Shown: positions 24,006 to 37,002, counted from the stretch's first letter. The stretch is DNA of 64,000 nucleotides from Jacaranda mimosifolia (GCA_018894105.1 CM032120.1:33936710-34000709); one strand, 5' to 3'. Program-made: numbers and translations. The notes: generated from the sequence alone by a model not told the origin.

Positions 24006-24022
24006 CGAAGTGGGGGGACTCA
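24006..24022 (+). other. Polypurine tract of Tat element 1
   Basis: GCGAAGTGGGGGGACTCA-type sequence immediately before the 3' LTR; element 2 has the same (37291-37307). It would prime plus-strand DNA synthesis. Confidence 0.65.
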
Positions 24023-24680
24023 TGATATAGGATGGCCCACAATGGCCCAAATCAGCGAGGCCCAACACCCAATCAAAGGCACAGGACCCAAGTGACTCAT
24101 CGACCCTGTTCGACCAATCCACAAGGCGCTCCATGGCCCTCAGAGCTGCTCGACTGTTATCGTCCCCTACTCTCGTCGATTCTCAAGTCGAGCTCTGCAC
24201 AGTACTCTGCCACCGCATTAAATGCGTTGACTGGCAACATGCCTCCGCATTAATGGCGCATGCCCTCCCCTCACCGTCTGATACAGCAGACGCCACAACA
24301 GTGTGCCATCTTGTCTTGCAACATAAAAGGACATCCAACTGGCAATATTCAAATGGGGGAATTGACCAATTACCCCCGGCAGGAGGCTGGAGGTCCCTTG
24401 GGTAAGCCAAGGGCTTCCCTGACATTTCCTACCAGGGAGAGGAGTATAAAAACCCTCAACCTTGTCTCTCACAGGTATGCATTCATACACTTAAAAGCCC
24501 CTACATTCCGCTGCTCGATTAAAAAGGTCGAATATATACTAGCTTGAGCATCGGAGGGCCTAAGCCGAGGGCCACTCGGCTAGCCTAACGTTTGCTGTGA
24601 TTGCAGAATTTCAATCCCAAACAAATCCAGAAGATCAATACCCCAGATCCGTATCCATCCTCGAAATCGAACCCTCATCA
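24023..24680 (+). repeat. 3' LTR of Tat element 1
   Basis: Same length as the 5' LTR (658 bp), TG...CA ends, TATA box at 24445-24452. Most differences from the 5' LTR are transitions. Confidence 0.93.
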
Positions 24681-26571
24681 ATTACCCTCTTATTATTTTT
24701 TATTGACTTAAATTCATTTACGCTCTTGTAATAAAAATTGGCATCATTATCCATCTACTAACATATTGTCAGATGTCGCACTAAATGAAAATGGCTAATG
24801 TTAAATGAGAAATACTCACAACTAAAAAATATCAATTTATTTTGATTCCTCTTATGATAACTTATATATTAGTTTGACCCTTAACTTTATTAAACAATTT
24901 AACTTTCACTTGAATTTAAGATAATGTATAGCAAATATATAGCTTCAATAGTATAAAGAAAACATATTAAACTTAAAATTATCTAAATAAATTTATTTTA
25001 CGACCATTGTATGTAACTTTAGAAAAATCGTACAGATTAATTTTTTTTCTTTTTTTTTTTCCATATGAAATTTCTTATTTACATTAATGTACTTTGTAAG
25101 AATTTCCTCTTATTTTTTGCTTTTAAATTATGATTTCACTTTCACAAATAAATAACATACTCGCACAAATTAGATTAATTAATATGTCTGAGATATACAT
25201 GTGTATTATATATAGCATAATAGTGTGGGATCCACAATTATATAATTTTGATTCTAATTGTGCAATTTGGTCAAATAACAAATTCTTACAATTTTGAGTT
25301 TTTTAATTCAATTGAAAATTTTTCATTGGTTGTTTATTTGCTTTTATATTTTATTTTTATATGATCAACTTATCTATTATAACTAAAATGTCAAGTTGTG
25401 TTTATCCCAAATTGCAATATAGATTTCTATCTCATAAGATAATTCAAAAAATATCTATTATCATATTTTTATCTCACTAAATAAGTTTATAATTTATAAA
25501 TATTTTATAAGCACCATACTAAGTACTCTTATTATAAAATTCTATCTTACAAATTTAATTTATCACAAGATTAATAGATAAATATTTTATTTATTTTATA
25601 TGTAAATTTTGTTATTCCTCAATAATTATTTTTACATTTTATTTCCACGTTATTCGTAATACAATTCTAAATTTTTAGCTGTAGGACTTTTTTCTCCAAT
25701 TAGCATAATAAAATAATATTTTTTTAATTAATTTAAAGTTCATTTTGAAGAAATTTTTTATATTTTTTTATTATACATTTTTATATTATTTTTATTTTAA
25801 ATGAATTAGATACTTTTTTTAATACATTTAAATATTTTATCAATATTATTACTTTATTATTTTCTGAATATTTTTAAAATTAAAGTTCTTATTACCAACG
25901 TAGGATTGTAATATTCTTATTACTTAAAAACATCAGCATGCAATACTTTTTTTTTTCTATTTTAATTAATTATATTTTATGTATTTATTTTCAATACTAT
26001 TTTCAAATATTTCTATATGTTCATATAAGAATTAATCTTTGATATTGAAATTTTATTTTACTATTATTTTAGTTGCAACTATCTCGATTTATCTAGATAA
26101 AAAAATGATATGTACTTCATATTTGAGTAAGGTACCTCGAATAATATGATGTTATGAAATATTTAAAAACTAGCATTTGTCCGATGCAATGCACTGAAAA
26201 TAATCTAAGATTAAAGTAATTTATTTCATGTGATTAAAACATGAATTGTAATTATTTGTAGCAATTAACAAAAGAAAATCTATTACTAAGTAAATAAATT
26301 AATATAAATACTTCAATTTAAAATATTATATTTGAAGATAATTTATACTTAAATAAGTTATAGAATATCAAGAATTGCTAGTTCTACGTTTATAAATTAT
26401 ATAGAAATTCATAGAATGATAACATCTAAAAAAATAAATAAATAAAATTAAGAAAATAAAAATGGCGCGGAATATTTTACTAAATATGCTTTTTAAATTA
26501 TATATATACACTTATATATTTTGATATGATAAATAAGCGAATGATTTTTTTTTAAATATAAATTTTTTTTG

Positions 26572-26800
26572 TATGATTTCTTAATAATTTGGAAGTTACA
26601 GTTACATTTTCATGATATTTGAGAATTTTAAATGTTAAATATGTTATGTTAGAGTAAATATATATATATATATATATAATCTGGAAGTTATATAGCTTCT
26701 TTAATTTTATGATTCCTTAATAATTTGGAAGTTATAGTTACATTTTCATAACACTTAAGAATTTTTAAATGTTAAATAGTTTTTGTTAGAGTAAATATAT
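26572..26800 (+). repeat. Two-copy direct repeat, period about 136 bp
   Basis: Copies at 26572-26664 and 26708-26800 share 'taataatttggaagtta', 'gttacattttcat' and 'gttagagtaaatatata'. They differ at several places, so the duplication is old. Confidence 0.7.
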
Positions 26801-27803
26801 AACCCCTTTGTACTATATTTTATAGGTTATTAATTGTTTGATAATTAATTCAATAAGTAGTTTGTAACATACAATTTTTATAAGCTAAGATATCTCTTAA
26901 TATTCCATATAACTCTGATAAGTAAAATTTATTTATTTATTATATATATAGTTATTTTATTATTTTTGAAATTATCAATTGACACATATTTTGTACATGA
27001 ATAAAATAATAAGTAAATTTCAAACATTCAATTCAAAATAAAATATTAATCTCTCATAAGTTTCTTTAATAACTTATAATTACAAGAAAAGTGTACGAAT
27101 AATTAAATGGTTACTTACTTTCAATCAAACTTTTTTGATCTCACATTATTAATCTATGTAAAATATTTTTATGAATTATTATAAGCAAAAATATTAAAAT
27201 AAACGTATGCTATATAATTATAAAATAGCTTAATTAAATATATTAAAAAATATAAAAATTGATATCATTTTCTATTTAAGTGGCCATTCATCAAACTTTT
27301 TAAAATTTTTAACTATGTCAACCATATATGCCCCATATAAAAATAATTATTTTAAATAATTGAAAATGAGTTCTCCATTATTATATTGCTAAAATATTAA
27401 AATGATTAAATTAATAACATGAAAATAAAGTTTAAAGTTTATAGTTATTGTAGGAAGTAACTGTTTATATTTGAAACAAATTCTTCAAAGGAATTATTAA
27501 ATTCTATATATGTGGTTTTATCTAAAATTATTTTACATATCTAAAAAATACTATTATAAAAATAATTAAATCTTAAAGACATTGATCAATTGAAGACTTA
27601 CATATGAATTCATTTCTCAAACTTCTAACTCTTTAATAAATAAATGATGATTTGATATTTTATATAAATATTTGTTTATCTCTTTCATAAGCAACATATA
27701 AGTTGTAACTTTTTAAATAAGTCATGATATTAAGAGATAATTATAATAGTTAAGTATTTTAGTTTTACTTTTGAAGTATATTTAACATAATTTATGTTAA
27801 AAT

Positions 27804-27838
<35 letters not shown>
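27804..27838. repeat. AT/GT microsatellite
   Basis: A TA run passes directly into about eleven GT units. Confidence 0.9.
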
Positions 27839-28004
27839 ACATATATTTAAATTCTAAGTTATCTTGAAAATAATTATTTAATTAAGAAATAAAAAAATTT
27901 ATTTGATCAAATGATTGAATATTTTGTATTTATGTAATAATTTTTTGATTAAAAATAATTGAATGTTGTATTACTTCCATTAAAAATAAATTGATTATAC
28001 CTAT

Positions 28005-28736
28005 TGATATGGGATGACCCAAGTGCTTAGGCCCAAACTAGCAAGGCCCAGTATGGGATGGCCCAAAGGCTCGAGCCCAAACCGACAATGCCCAGTTTGG
28101 GGCTCAGGGCCCGTATGTCTCATCGACGATACTCGACCAAGTCTGCCCAGGCCCAGCCTTGCGCCCAAAGGCCCACAGAACTCCTAGACCTTAGCCGACC
28201 ATATCGGGTCGAGTAGGAGGTCGAGAACAGTACAGTACCCTGCCACTGCATTAAATGCACTGACGGGCGCCACGCCTCTGTATTAATGGCGCATGCCATC
28301 CCCCTTACCGTCTGACACAGCAGACGCCGCTACAGTATACTATCTTGTCATTGAAACCTGGAAGGACGGTCAGTTGGAAATATTCAAATAGGGGAAATGA
28401 CCAATTACCCCTGGCACAAGGCTAAGGGCCCCTGGATACACCGAGGGGCTTCCCGGACATTTCCCAAAAGGGAAGAGGATATAAATACCCTCAACCCAAC
28501 CTCCTAAAGGTACGCACTCATATACAGTAAAAAGCCCTTACCCCGTTGCTCAATTTCTGAGGTCGACTTCTACTGACTTGATCGTCGGAGGGCCTAAGCC
28601 GAGGGCCTCTCGGCTAGTCTAACGTTTGTCGTGGTTGCAGGATTCTTCCCTAACTTAGCAGGAACACAAGCCTCTCAGGTTAAGTTCAACCCAGATTCAA
28701 ACCCGGATTCTTATCCCGTAGATCGAACCCTCATCA
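28005..28736 (+). repeat. 5' LTR of Tat element 2
   Basis: TGATATGGGATG start, CATCA end. TATA box TATAAATA at 28480-28487; AAGGTACGC follows 30 bases after the start of the TATA box. U3 contains a tandem duplication of a 'cccaa...gcttaggcccaaac' theme within its first 110 bases. Confidence 0.93.
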
Positions 28737-28754
28737 TTTGGCGCCGTCTGTGGG
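28737..28754 (+). other. Primer-binding site of Tat element 2
   Basis: TTTGGCGCCGTCTGTGGG, identical to element 1. Confidence 0.75.
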
Positions 28755-28776
28755 AAACTGGAATCCTCTATTGAAA

Positions 28777-30319
28777 ATGGTGAACACTAGGCGAGCCCCA
28801 TCTGGAAGAGAAGAAAGATGGAGGTCCAGCTCCCCTCCCCTCTGACACGACCCAGAACCAAATGCACAAAGGCCCAGTGCTCAGCCTGAACCTGTGGTCA
28901 CACTCACAATGCCTCAGTTAATGCAGCTCATTAGTGAGCAGATCTCTGCATAGATTTCAGCCCAACTCTCCGCCGCATTAAACAGGTAGGCCGTGCAACC
29001 GGAGCCGGCAGTTAGCGCCACGTCTCAGCTTGCGGTTCCGGAGAGGGCGCTGCCAGAGGAGCACACCCAGCATAGGAGAGAATAGAGCCCGGTTCACTTT
29101 CTTAGGGAAGTAGCCCGCCCCCTACCGATAGAGGAGGTAGCAGACTCCGTTGACCATGACATTCAGCCCCTTCGAGCCCCGCAACGCGATAGGGTCGAAC
29201 GTTCCAGACCTAGGCCAGGCAGAAGCACATCCCAGGCAGATCAACAAGAGTGGGAGGAGGTATCCCACCAGGTGCAATAGTTGAACAAGCGCCTGGAGGA
29301 GATCTCGAAAAGGAATGCAAAAAGATCTGTTCAGCCAGACTGGCCACTAAAGTTCAGGAGGGAGCAAGATTCGCCGTTTGTTCACGAGATCATTGACGAG
29401 AGTATCGCCGTTGATGCAAAGATCCCAACAGGACTCCCAAGGTACGATGGCTCCACAGACCCGAATGAGTACCTACTACATTTTGAACACAAGATGCAGT
29501 TGCATGGGCACGAGTACATCCATGCAAAAATGCTGGTGACCACGTTTCAAGGAGTGGCTTTGGATTGGTTTGTGAAACTGGAACCAACGTCCATCTTCTC
29601 CTACGACCAGTTGTGTGATAAATTTCTGCATCAGTTTGCAAGCAGGAGGAAAGTGAAACTCCCTTACACCCACCTGCATACAGTGAGGTAGGCTGAAGGA
29701 GAATCCCTTCGGGATTTTTTCACCAGATTCAACACAGAAGTGCTGAAAATCGATAGCCCAAGGATTGAGTTCTTGATTGATGTACTTTTCTTGGGCTTGA
29801 GGCACAAAGAGTGCGCCAACACCCTGGTGCGAGCACAACCCAGAACAATGGAAGAGCTCCTTGACCTCACAGAGAGATACATGACCCAGGAGGAGATGAA
29901 TAGGATGAAATATGGCAGCATGGAAGTCGATAAGAAAAAAAAGCAAGGAGAGAGATGATAGACAAAACAAGGAGAGACGTCGTTCCCCGATCAAGCACTT
30001 CCATGAATACACTCCGTTGAACCTGCCAAGGAGAGAAGTGCTGTTCGCCATTCAACACGACAATCTACTCAAGAAGCCCCGAAAAATCATGGAAACCGAT
30101 GCCATGAAGAAGTCAAAGAAGTACTACTATTTCCATAAGCAGAAATGGCATGACACCGAGGAGTGCTTTAACCTGAAGGACAAAATCGAGAGACTGATCA
30201 GGCAAGGCTACTTGAAAAAGTTCATCGAAGAGCAAGCTCGAAGAGAGGAGGGTGTTGCCGATCGGACTCCCCGAAGAGAAAGGTCGGACAGCCCGAGGAG
30301 AGAAGGCAAGGGAAAGTGA
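28777..30319 (+). pseudogene. gag: gag of Tat element 2 (broken)
   Basis: Start MVNTRRAPSG as in element 1. The gag core is open from 29281 to 29691 and 29692 to about 29940. Stops include 28951, 29278 and 29689, each TAG where element 1 keeps CAG. An A-run near 29932-29940 carries a one-base change that moves the frame for the last part. The zinc knuckle has lost its first cysteine (YYYFHKQKWHDTEEC against CHFHKQKGHDTENC in element 1) and also its glycine. The end differs from element 1 by a small deletion that creates a stop at 30317. Confidence 0.85.
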
Positions 30320-33300
30320 CCCGCCCATCATAGGAATCATCGACATGATCGCAGGGGGACCCACGGGAGGAGATTCCCGAAATACGAGAAAATAAACGCA
30401 GAGGCAACTCGACTCGACCAGACCGGCCAAAGTCGAGATAATTTTTCAGCTGTCAACCAGTACTGAACAAATTTTCTTTCACCGATGCAAACCTGGAACA
30501 CATGGAAAACAGAGGAGCGGACCGTAAGATAGATTGCCCAATGGTGGTCGCCCTGGAAATAGCTAATTTCGAAGTCACGAAAGTGCTAGTTGATAACGAA
30601 AGTTTAGTGAACATCATATTCCCATCGACTTTGAATAGAATGAAATTGAGACAGTTGAAGTTTGATCCGGTCAGAACACCCTTGGTCGGATTTGATGGGT
30701 CTGAGATCATCCCAGTAGGATCCATCAATCTCTCCACCATGTTCAGGCAGGGTCAACGAAGCCGAACACTGATGATCAGTTACTTGGTGGTCAACGCCCC
30801 CTTTGCATACAATGTTATCATAGGTCGACCAGCCCTCAATGATTTCAGAGCCATTGTGTCCACCTATCATATGAAGATAAAGTTCCCAACCCCAGCTGGA
30901 GTGGGTGAGCTTTTATGTAACCTCAAGGACGCGTGGCACTGCTACACCATTTCTGTCGATTCAACCGACTAGAAGAAACGACCTGAATTGAAGCCCTAGG
31001 GGGACGCCCCAGTAGCGAAACCCGAGGAGGGACCTTCTTCGAAGAAGAGAAAGTCGAAAGATACCAGGGTCAAGCCCGTTGGTGAATTCAAAATAATCGA
31101 GCTCGAGCTTGGGAACCCAGACAAAACCATCAAGATTCGGAATGAGCTGGGAGGTCGATTAGAATGCCTTATGGTCGATTTCCTCCGACGCAACATTGAT
31201 GTTTTTGCATGGAAGGCTGCTGATCTTCAAGACATTGATCCCAACATCATTGTCCACCGACCCAACGTGGATCCAGCCCACAAGCCGGTGCGGCAGAAGA
31301 AAAGAACTTTCAATGCTGAGCGAACCTAGATCATCAAGGAAGAGGTTGGTAAACTTTTGGAAGCAGGATATATTGTAGAAATCCAATACCCCTCTTGGCT
31401 TTGTAATGTTGTACTTGTCCCCAAGAATGAGGGAAAATGGAGAATGTGTAATGACTTTACTGATTTGAATAAAGCTTGCCCTAAAGATCTTTATTCCTTG
31501 CCTCGTATAGATTTGTTAGTCGATTCCACTACTGGTTGTGAGTTGCTTAGCATGATGGATGCATTCCAAGGGTATTACCAAATATTTATGGCACCCGAGG
31601 ATAGAGACAAAACAACGTTTGTCATCCCTAACGAAGTATATTGCTTCCTGGTTATGCCATTCAGACTAAAAAATGCAGGAGCAACATACCAAAGATTAGT
31701 CAATTTCATGTTCAAAAAGGAGATTGGAAAATTGATGGAGGTCTATGTGGATGATATGATCGTAAAAACTGCAAAGGCCGAGGACCATCTAGTCGACCTC
31801 AACCACACATTTTCCATTCTCAGGGCTTTCGGTATGAAGCTTAATCCCAGCAAGTGCACATTCGGGGTTCGAGGCAGAAAATTCCTTGGCTATATGGTTA
31901 GTTAGAGAGGGATCGAGGCGAACTCGCAGAAGATCCAAGCAATTCTAGACGTCACCCCACCTCGAACAGTTCATGAAGTCCAACACCTGGTCGGCAGAGT
32001 TGTGGCCTTAGGTAGATTCATTGGCCGACTGGCGGACAAGAGCCTACCTTTCTTCAAAATCCTCAGAAATGCCAAAAGTCCGAATTTAAGTGGGATCAGC
32101 AGTGCGATCGGGCCTTGCTAGAGCTTAAGCAATACCTCACTTCGCCACCTATGCTTGCCAAACCCGAGCTGGGAGAAGTGCTACAGTTATACTTGGCAGT
32201 CTCGTCGGCCTCTATCAACTTGGTGTTGACATCGACAAGAGGAGGAACCTCCCATCCGGTATATTACTGCAGCAAAGCTCTTCAGGGGCTCGAACACAAT
32301 TATCTGGAGATCGAGAAGTTCGCTCTAGCCTTTATGACATCGGTCAGGAAACTCCGGCCTTACTTTCAGTCTCACACAATACTGGTGCTGACAAATTAGC
32401 CACTAAAGCAAGTGTTTTCGAAGCCGGACACTTCAGGTTGGCTCACCAAATGGGCCATCAAGCTTGGGGAGTTTGACATCACATTCCAACTGTGGACTGC
32501 CATCAAGGCGCAGGTTCTGGATGACTTCATCGTCGAATGGCTCGACCTGCCAACGCAGGAGATTCATGTTGGCAACTGCAGCAACCATTTGGGCGGTCGA
32601 TCCCTGGCTCATAAGGTCATTCGTTACGATACTTTTGGCCGATACTGTTGAAAGATTCCATCGACTTTGCTAAAAAATGCTCATCATGCCAAATCCACTC
32701 TAACATTCAGCACCAGCCGGCCACACCGATGATCAACGTTAATATCACTTGGCCATTCGACCAGTGGGGAATCGACATCGCTGAGTCACTCCCGAAGACT
32801 TTGGGCTAGCGCAAATTCATTATAGTAGCCATCGAATACTTTACTAAACGGGTGGAAGCCGAAGCAATCCCAAAAATTACCGACACGGCCATTAAAAATT
32901 TCATTTGGAAGAATATAGTATGTCGATCCGGAGTGCCTAAGGTCCTAATCTCCGATAATGGCACCCAATTTCAAAGAAAAAACACCAGGAAATGGTGCGA
33001 GACCTTGGGAATTACCCAGCACTTTACGTCAGTGGGAAATCCACAGGCCAATGGTCAGACCGAGGTCCCCAATAGAACTGTCCTCGACCACATCAAGAGT
33101 CGAATAGCGGGAACTGGGGCTAGTTGGGCAGATGACCACCCTGGAGTACTTTGGGCTTACAAAACGACGCCTTGTACAACCACAGGCCACAACCCGTAAA
33201 GCCTAGTCTACAGATCCGAGGCGGTAATCCCGTCAGAGCTGATTCAACACACCGCAAGGCTGATCCACTATAACTCGATAACGAATACATCGGAGAGGAA

Positions 33301-33601
33301 ACTGGATCTAATCACCATCGATGAGCAACACCATGAAGTTTACAACACAATAAAGTGATATCGCTGGAAGATGGTAGACCACTATAACAAGACAGTACGA
33401 CCACGGAGCTTCAAGATGGGCGACCTCATTCTCAAGAAAGTGGAAGTGTCTAAACCTGTCGGAAAATTCGACCCAAAATGGGATGGACTGTACTCAGTGA
33501 TCAAGGTGTCAAAAAATAATGCCTACCGACTAGCCGACGCATAAGGCCGTGAGCTACCGCGACCTTGGAATGTAGTAAACCTGAAGAAATTCTTTGTATA
33601 A
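30320..33601 (+). pseudogene. pol: pol of Tat element 2 (broken, second RNase H deleted)
   Basis: Protease 30560-30870 has VDNES where element 1 has VDNGS, so the active-site triplet is damaged. RT 31357-31905 is the best preserved part, with YVDDMIV intact. A frameshift lies near 32085. The first RNase H is at 32115-32560 (LYLAVS, no catalytic Asp). At about 32555 the sequence jumps from the end of this domain (DLPTQEI) straight to the integrase zinc region (HVGNCSNHLGG), so about 690 bp present in element 1 (about 18650-19345) are missing, including all of aRH. Integrase 32570-33601 keeps DNGTQF and GQTEV, with a frameshift between 32650 and 32850. Stops at 30970, 31327 and 31903 are TAG where element 1 keeps CAG. 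Confidence 0.9.
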
Positions 33602-33690
33602 CCAGTCATCGATGACCTTTGTATCTCCCAAAGAAATGAGATTACAACATGTCCAAACCGTGTGAAACAGAGCGAATCTTTCTCAAACAA

Positions 33691-34020
33691 GTCGACCCCG
33701 TAGTCGACGAAAGGCTTCATGCCGTCAAGTCGAGGCCTTCGTGCCGAGACCACACAGTTGACCCCGTAGTCGATGAAAGGCTTCACGCCGTCAAGTCGAG
33801 GCCTTCGCGCCGAGATCGCACAGTTGACCCTGTAGTCGACGAAAGGCTTTATGTAGTCAAGTCGAGGCCTTCTCGCCGAGACCACACATTCAACCCCGTA
33901 GTCGACGAAAGGCTTCACATCGTCAAGTCGAGGCCTTCGCGCCGAGACCGCACAGTCGACCTCGTAGTCAACGAAAGGCTTCATGCCGCCAGGTCGAGGC
34001 CTTCGCGCCCAGACCAAAGA
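33691..34020 (+). repeat. 66-bp tandem array in Tat element 2
   Basis: Five units start at 33691, 33757, 33823, 33889 and 33955, all exactly 66 bp. Each begins with a GTCGACCCCGTAGTCGAC-type core followed by GAAAGGCTTCA and then GTCGAGGCCTTCGCGCCGAG. Core and position match the array in element 1, but the second half of the unit is different. Both strands are open through it (22 codons per unit). Confidence 0.92.
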
Positions 34021-34400
34021 CATATTCGTAAAACAGCCTTCATGGCGCGGAGTCGAACCCTTGGGGCTGACTTAGTTAAAATTGCCAACTACAATTGTGA
34101 TGACAATAAACTTATCCTACGATCATCAAGGTCCTTCAAAACTTGAATATCAATTATTATGCTACTGGATTAATTGCAACTTGCTTGACAAGAGCTGAAA
34201 ATCAAGTCCAGAAAGCACAACCTTCATCCGACATGAGACTTGAAAGAAAAATACTTACCACATTCGCGGGCAATTTAATGTTTCACAGGACTCATACGTT
34301 TCATCAATCCAAACAAAATTGCAATCAAAGCAACTCATAACAAAAACAAGAAAAGTTATGATCAAAGTCGCAATTGAAGAAAGACAAACTAATTGCTTAA

Positions 34401-37002
34401 TCATTCCAAACCAAAAGCTTCATGAGGCAACAATCCAACTATCATCGTCAAAGGCCTCATCGAGGCATATACATAAACATCAAAATAAAACAAACAAGAG
34501 AACCAGACGTAGCTGGAGCTGCTGGTCTCTTCCATAGCAGGAGCAAGTGCACGAGCTGGTGCAGCAGATGGTTGGGGCTCAGGTAGGGCTATTGACACGG
34601 GTTCATCGGCAATCACGGGCCGAGAAGGGCCAGCCGCATCTTGTAAGAACGGCTGCTCGGAGATCGGGAAGAAAGAGGCCACATCAGCTCTTCCCTCTGA
34701 TACATCGTAGGTGAGGTCACCGGTAAACTCAAACTCCCGGGCCACTGCCTTCAGTCTTCTGTCAATTTCAGCCCTCCTTCTCTCTTCGGGCGTCAGGTCG
34801 ACCTCCAGTGCGACTTCGACGACGGGCCCGCCGTATCGACCTCTTTCTCTGAATACTGACGCAGCTGCTCGTCGAGAGCATGGCACATTCTGGAGCGGTC
34901 CTTAGCCCGAAGCGCATAGCCCAAAAATAGCATCTGTTGAATCGTTTTTTGAAAATCGTTCCAGGCGTCGTCTAGGGCGAGCACAACACTCGCATCCTAA
35001 AAAGCTGGACTCACCACGAACTGCTGCACAGCTTTCCGGTACACTTTTGGCAATATCCGGGCAAACTCAGCCCTGGCCTCGGCCAAACGTTCATTCCGAC
35101 CAATAGCTCGACCAGACTCATATGTAACTTGCACGTCCAGCTGCAGCTTCTTCACCTTTTCATCCATCTTGGTCCTCTCTTTAACAGCAAGGAGAACCTG
35201 CTCATCCTTCTTCTCCATCTCCTTGGCGTGCTGGTTGACTTGCTTCTCCAGCTTGTCCAACTGCATTTGAGAAGACTCCAGCTGAGCCTTCAAAGTTTCC
35301 GCCAACCTCCAACTGCTCTCGATCAGCAAGAGCCAACTCGGAGCGGCGGTAGAAATGGTAGCCCATCTACTCGACCTGGCACATAAGGGTCATTACTTCC
35401 TGATCGAGAAAAGGGTAAACTAGCAGGAATAAAAAATATAGGAAACCTTACCATGTTGGCGTGGTAGGCAAACTCACAAAGCGCTGTGGCCTGACTCATC
35501 CCCATAAATCTCTTCTGGTTAGCCAGAAACTGACCCGCCATCAGCACTTTCAGAGGATCTATCTCGGTTGGCCCCGCCGTATACATGCTTTAAGAATTAT
35601 GCAAAATGGGGCTTGGCTCGGGCCCAAACCGTGGAGAGGGGAACTTCGATAGGGTGAATAGCACATCGTCTCCTCGATCTCCGAAGAGATCGTTCCTGAT
35701 CGGTGGCCTCGACCCTGCTACCTTCCCTTTGCCCTTTCTGGCAGTAGCTTTCTTATGCGGAGGACCGCCCTGCTCGACCATTGCTCTTTTACCCCGGTCT
35801 GCGGGGCTCTTGCTCGCGGCTATTGTAGCTCGACCAGGCGAAGAAGTTGGTGATGGTGTTGGGAGTGCGGCACGGCTCCTTGGAGCCAGAGGCCTCTCAA
35901 CGAGCAGCGTCGCCTTGCCGGAGTTGCTGGTTTTTTTTTGCTCGGGCCAGCGCATTAGCTCTCGACCTGTTCATGATTTCTGCATGATCTGCCAAACAAA
36001 AAAATTAACAGAGATCAAAAGCAAAGAATCACGCACACTATCAAAGATAAACAAATACCAAAGCACACTTCATCTACCTATTTGATAATCCGCAGGAAAA
36101 TCTATCGGGGCTGGTGACAGCCCAGCCAGCACTAAGTGCCTTTCCTCGATGAAGACAGAGGCCTCCATAGGGCCGAACTCGACCAGGTCCCGCACAAATG
36201 TGTTCGGCTAGGTCAGGGCGCGATTCCCCAACATGTCGACATGCCCCCTCAACCAGCCCCGAGGAATATTAAAACCCCCATTCACTCGAACAAAGAGATA
36301 GTATTTTTTCCACTCCTAACCATACGAAGAAGAGGGGGCTACCAGAAATCTTCGACGAGGTCGAGCAGTGAGGTAATAGAACCACGACTCGTCGGCACTA
36401 CCCGACTTGCGGGACATGGGAAGATGAAATAAGTTGGAAATTTTTTCAAAACTAGCGGGTTGGTTGAACAGACGCATCAAAACTATAAAACTACAAAGGG
36501 TGGAAAAACAGTTGGGCAGAAGTTGTGTTATACACACTTGAAGACCCCTAAGTAGACTTATCAGGCTATCACTTAGATGGAACCTAAGCCCGCATCTAAA
36601 CACATCCTTGAACACAGTTATGCAACCTGTAGGAGCGCGCTACATTCGACCAGTTGGACCAGGAGCTAAAAGCTGGTATTTACTAGGAATATGGTATAGC
36701 TCTCTGAGACGCCTCAAGTCCCCAGGGTTCATGGTCGATATTATTTCACTATAGTGATTGCGAGTAAACAGTCAACCTCGCGATGGGGGTATCTGGCTTG
36801 GCCCAGCTTCTTCCCCTACACGGTGGCTGCTCGAGCTGCTGAAGCTCGAGCTGCTAGAACTGAAAGACGACGCAGAGGAGTCCCTATGCCTTTCAGACTG
36901 GGTGGCCTCACTATCCCCCCCTCTGACTACCCTCAGAGCTATATAACCCCAGCATGATTCCCAAAGAAAAGCAGACGACAGGAAGTAAAAGTAGTGGAAC
37001 AC
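34401..37002 (-). pseudogene. Antisense gene of Tat element 2 (Transposase_28-like, coiled coil)
   Basis: Homologous to the antisense gene of element 1, with the same exon pattern: exon 1 from about 37002 to 36078, exon 2 35988-35452, exon 3 from 35375 to about 34401. Introns are about 89 and 76 bp, with GT-AG sites at matching places and phases. Exon 1 has a Ser-rich N-terminus, CGLRFHLSDS, VCITQLLPN and FYYLTARPRRRFLVAPSSS. Exon 2 is basic with RNDLFGDRG and VGQFLAN-like motifs (MAGQFLANQ). Exon 3 is a coiled coil (RRSELALADREQL, LQLDVQVTYESGRAIG). Stops near 36772, 36310 and 35369 and a frame slip in exon 2 make it non-functional as read. Confidence 0.8.

Larger units (their letters stand above)
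14146..24680 (+). mobile_element. Tat element 1: Ty3/gypsy LTR retrotransposon
   Basis: A complete 10535-bp insertion. Both LTRs are 658 bp and start TGATATAGG and end CATCA. The element is flanked by a perfect 5-bp target duplication ATTAC (14141-14145 and 24681-24685). Order: LTR, PBS, gag, protease, RT, RNase H, second RNase H (aRH), integrase, tandem array, antisense gene, polypurine tract, LTR. The aRH and the extra antisense gene place it in the Tat lineage. By eye the LTRs differ at roughly 35 sites (about 5 percent), so it is not a very recent insertion. All genes carry stops, so it is not autonomous now. Confidence 0.93.
24681..28004. other. AT-rich spacer between Tat elements 1 and 2
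   Basis: No protein similarity and no long open frame on either strand. Around 26170-26205 there is a 'ttgtccgatgcaatgcactg' palindrome-like motif that resembles old transposon ends in plant genomes, but no partner was found. Confidence 0.6.

Noticed and set aside
33691..34020. CRISPR-like array
   Set aside because: Units are contiguous 66-bp tandem repeats without unique spacers, in a plant retrotransposon.
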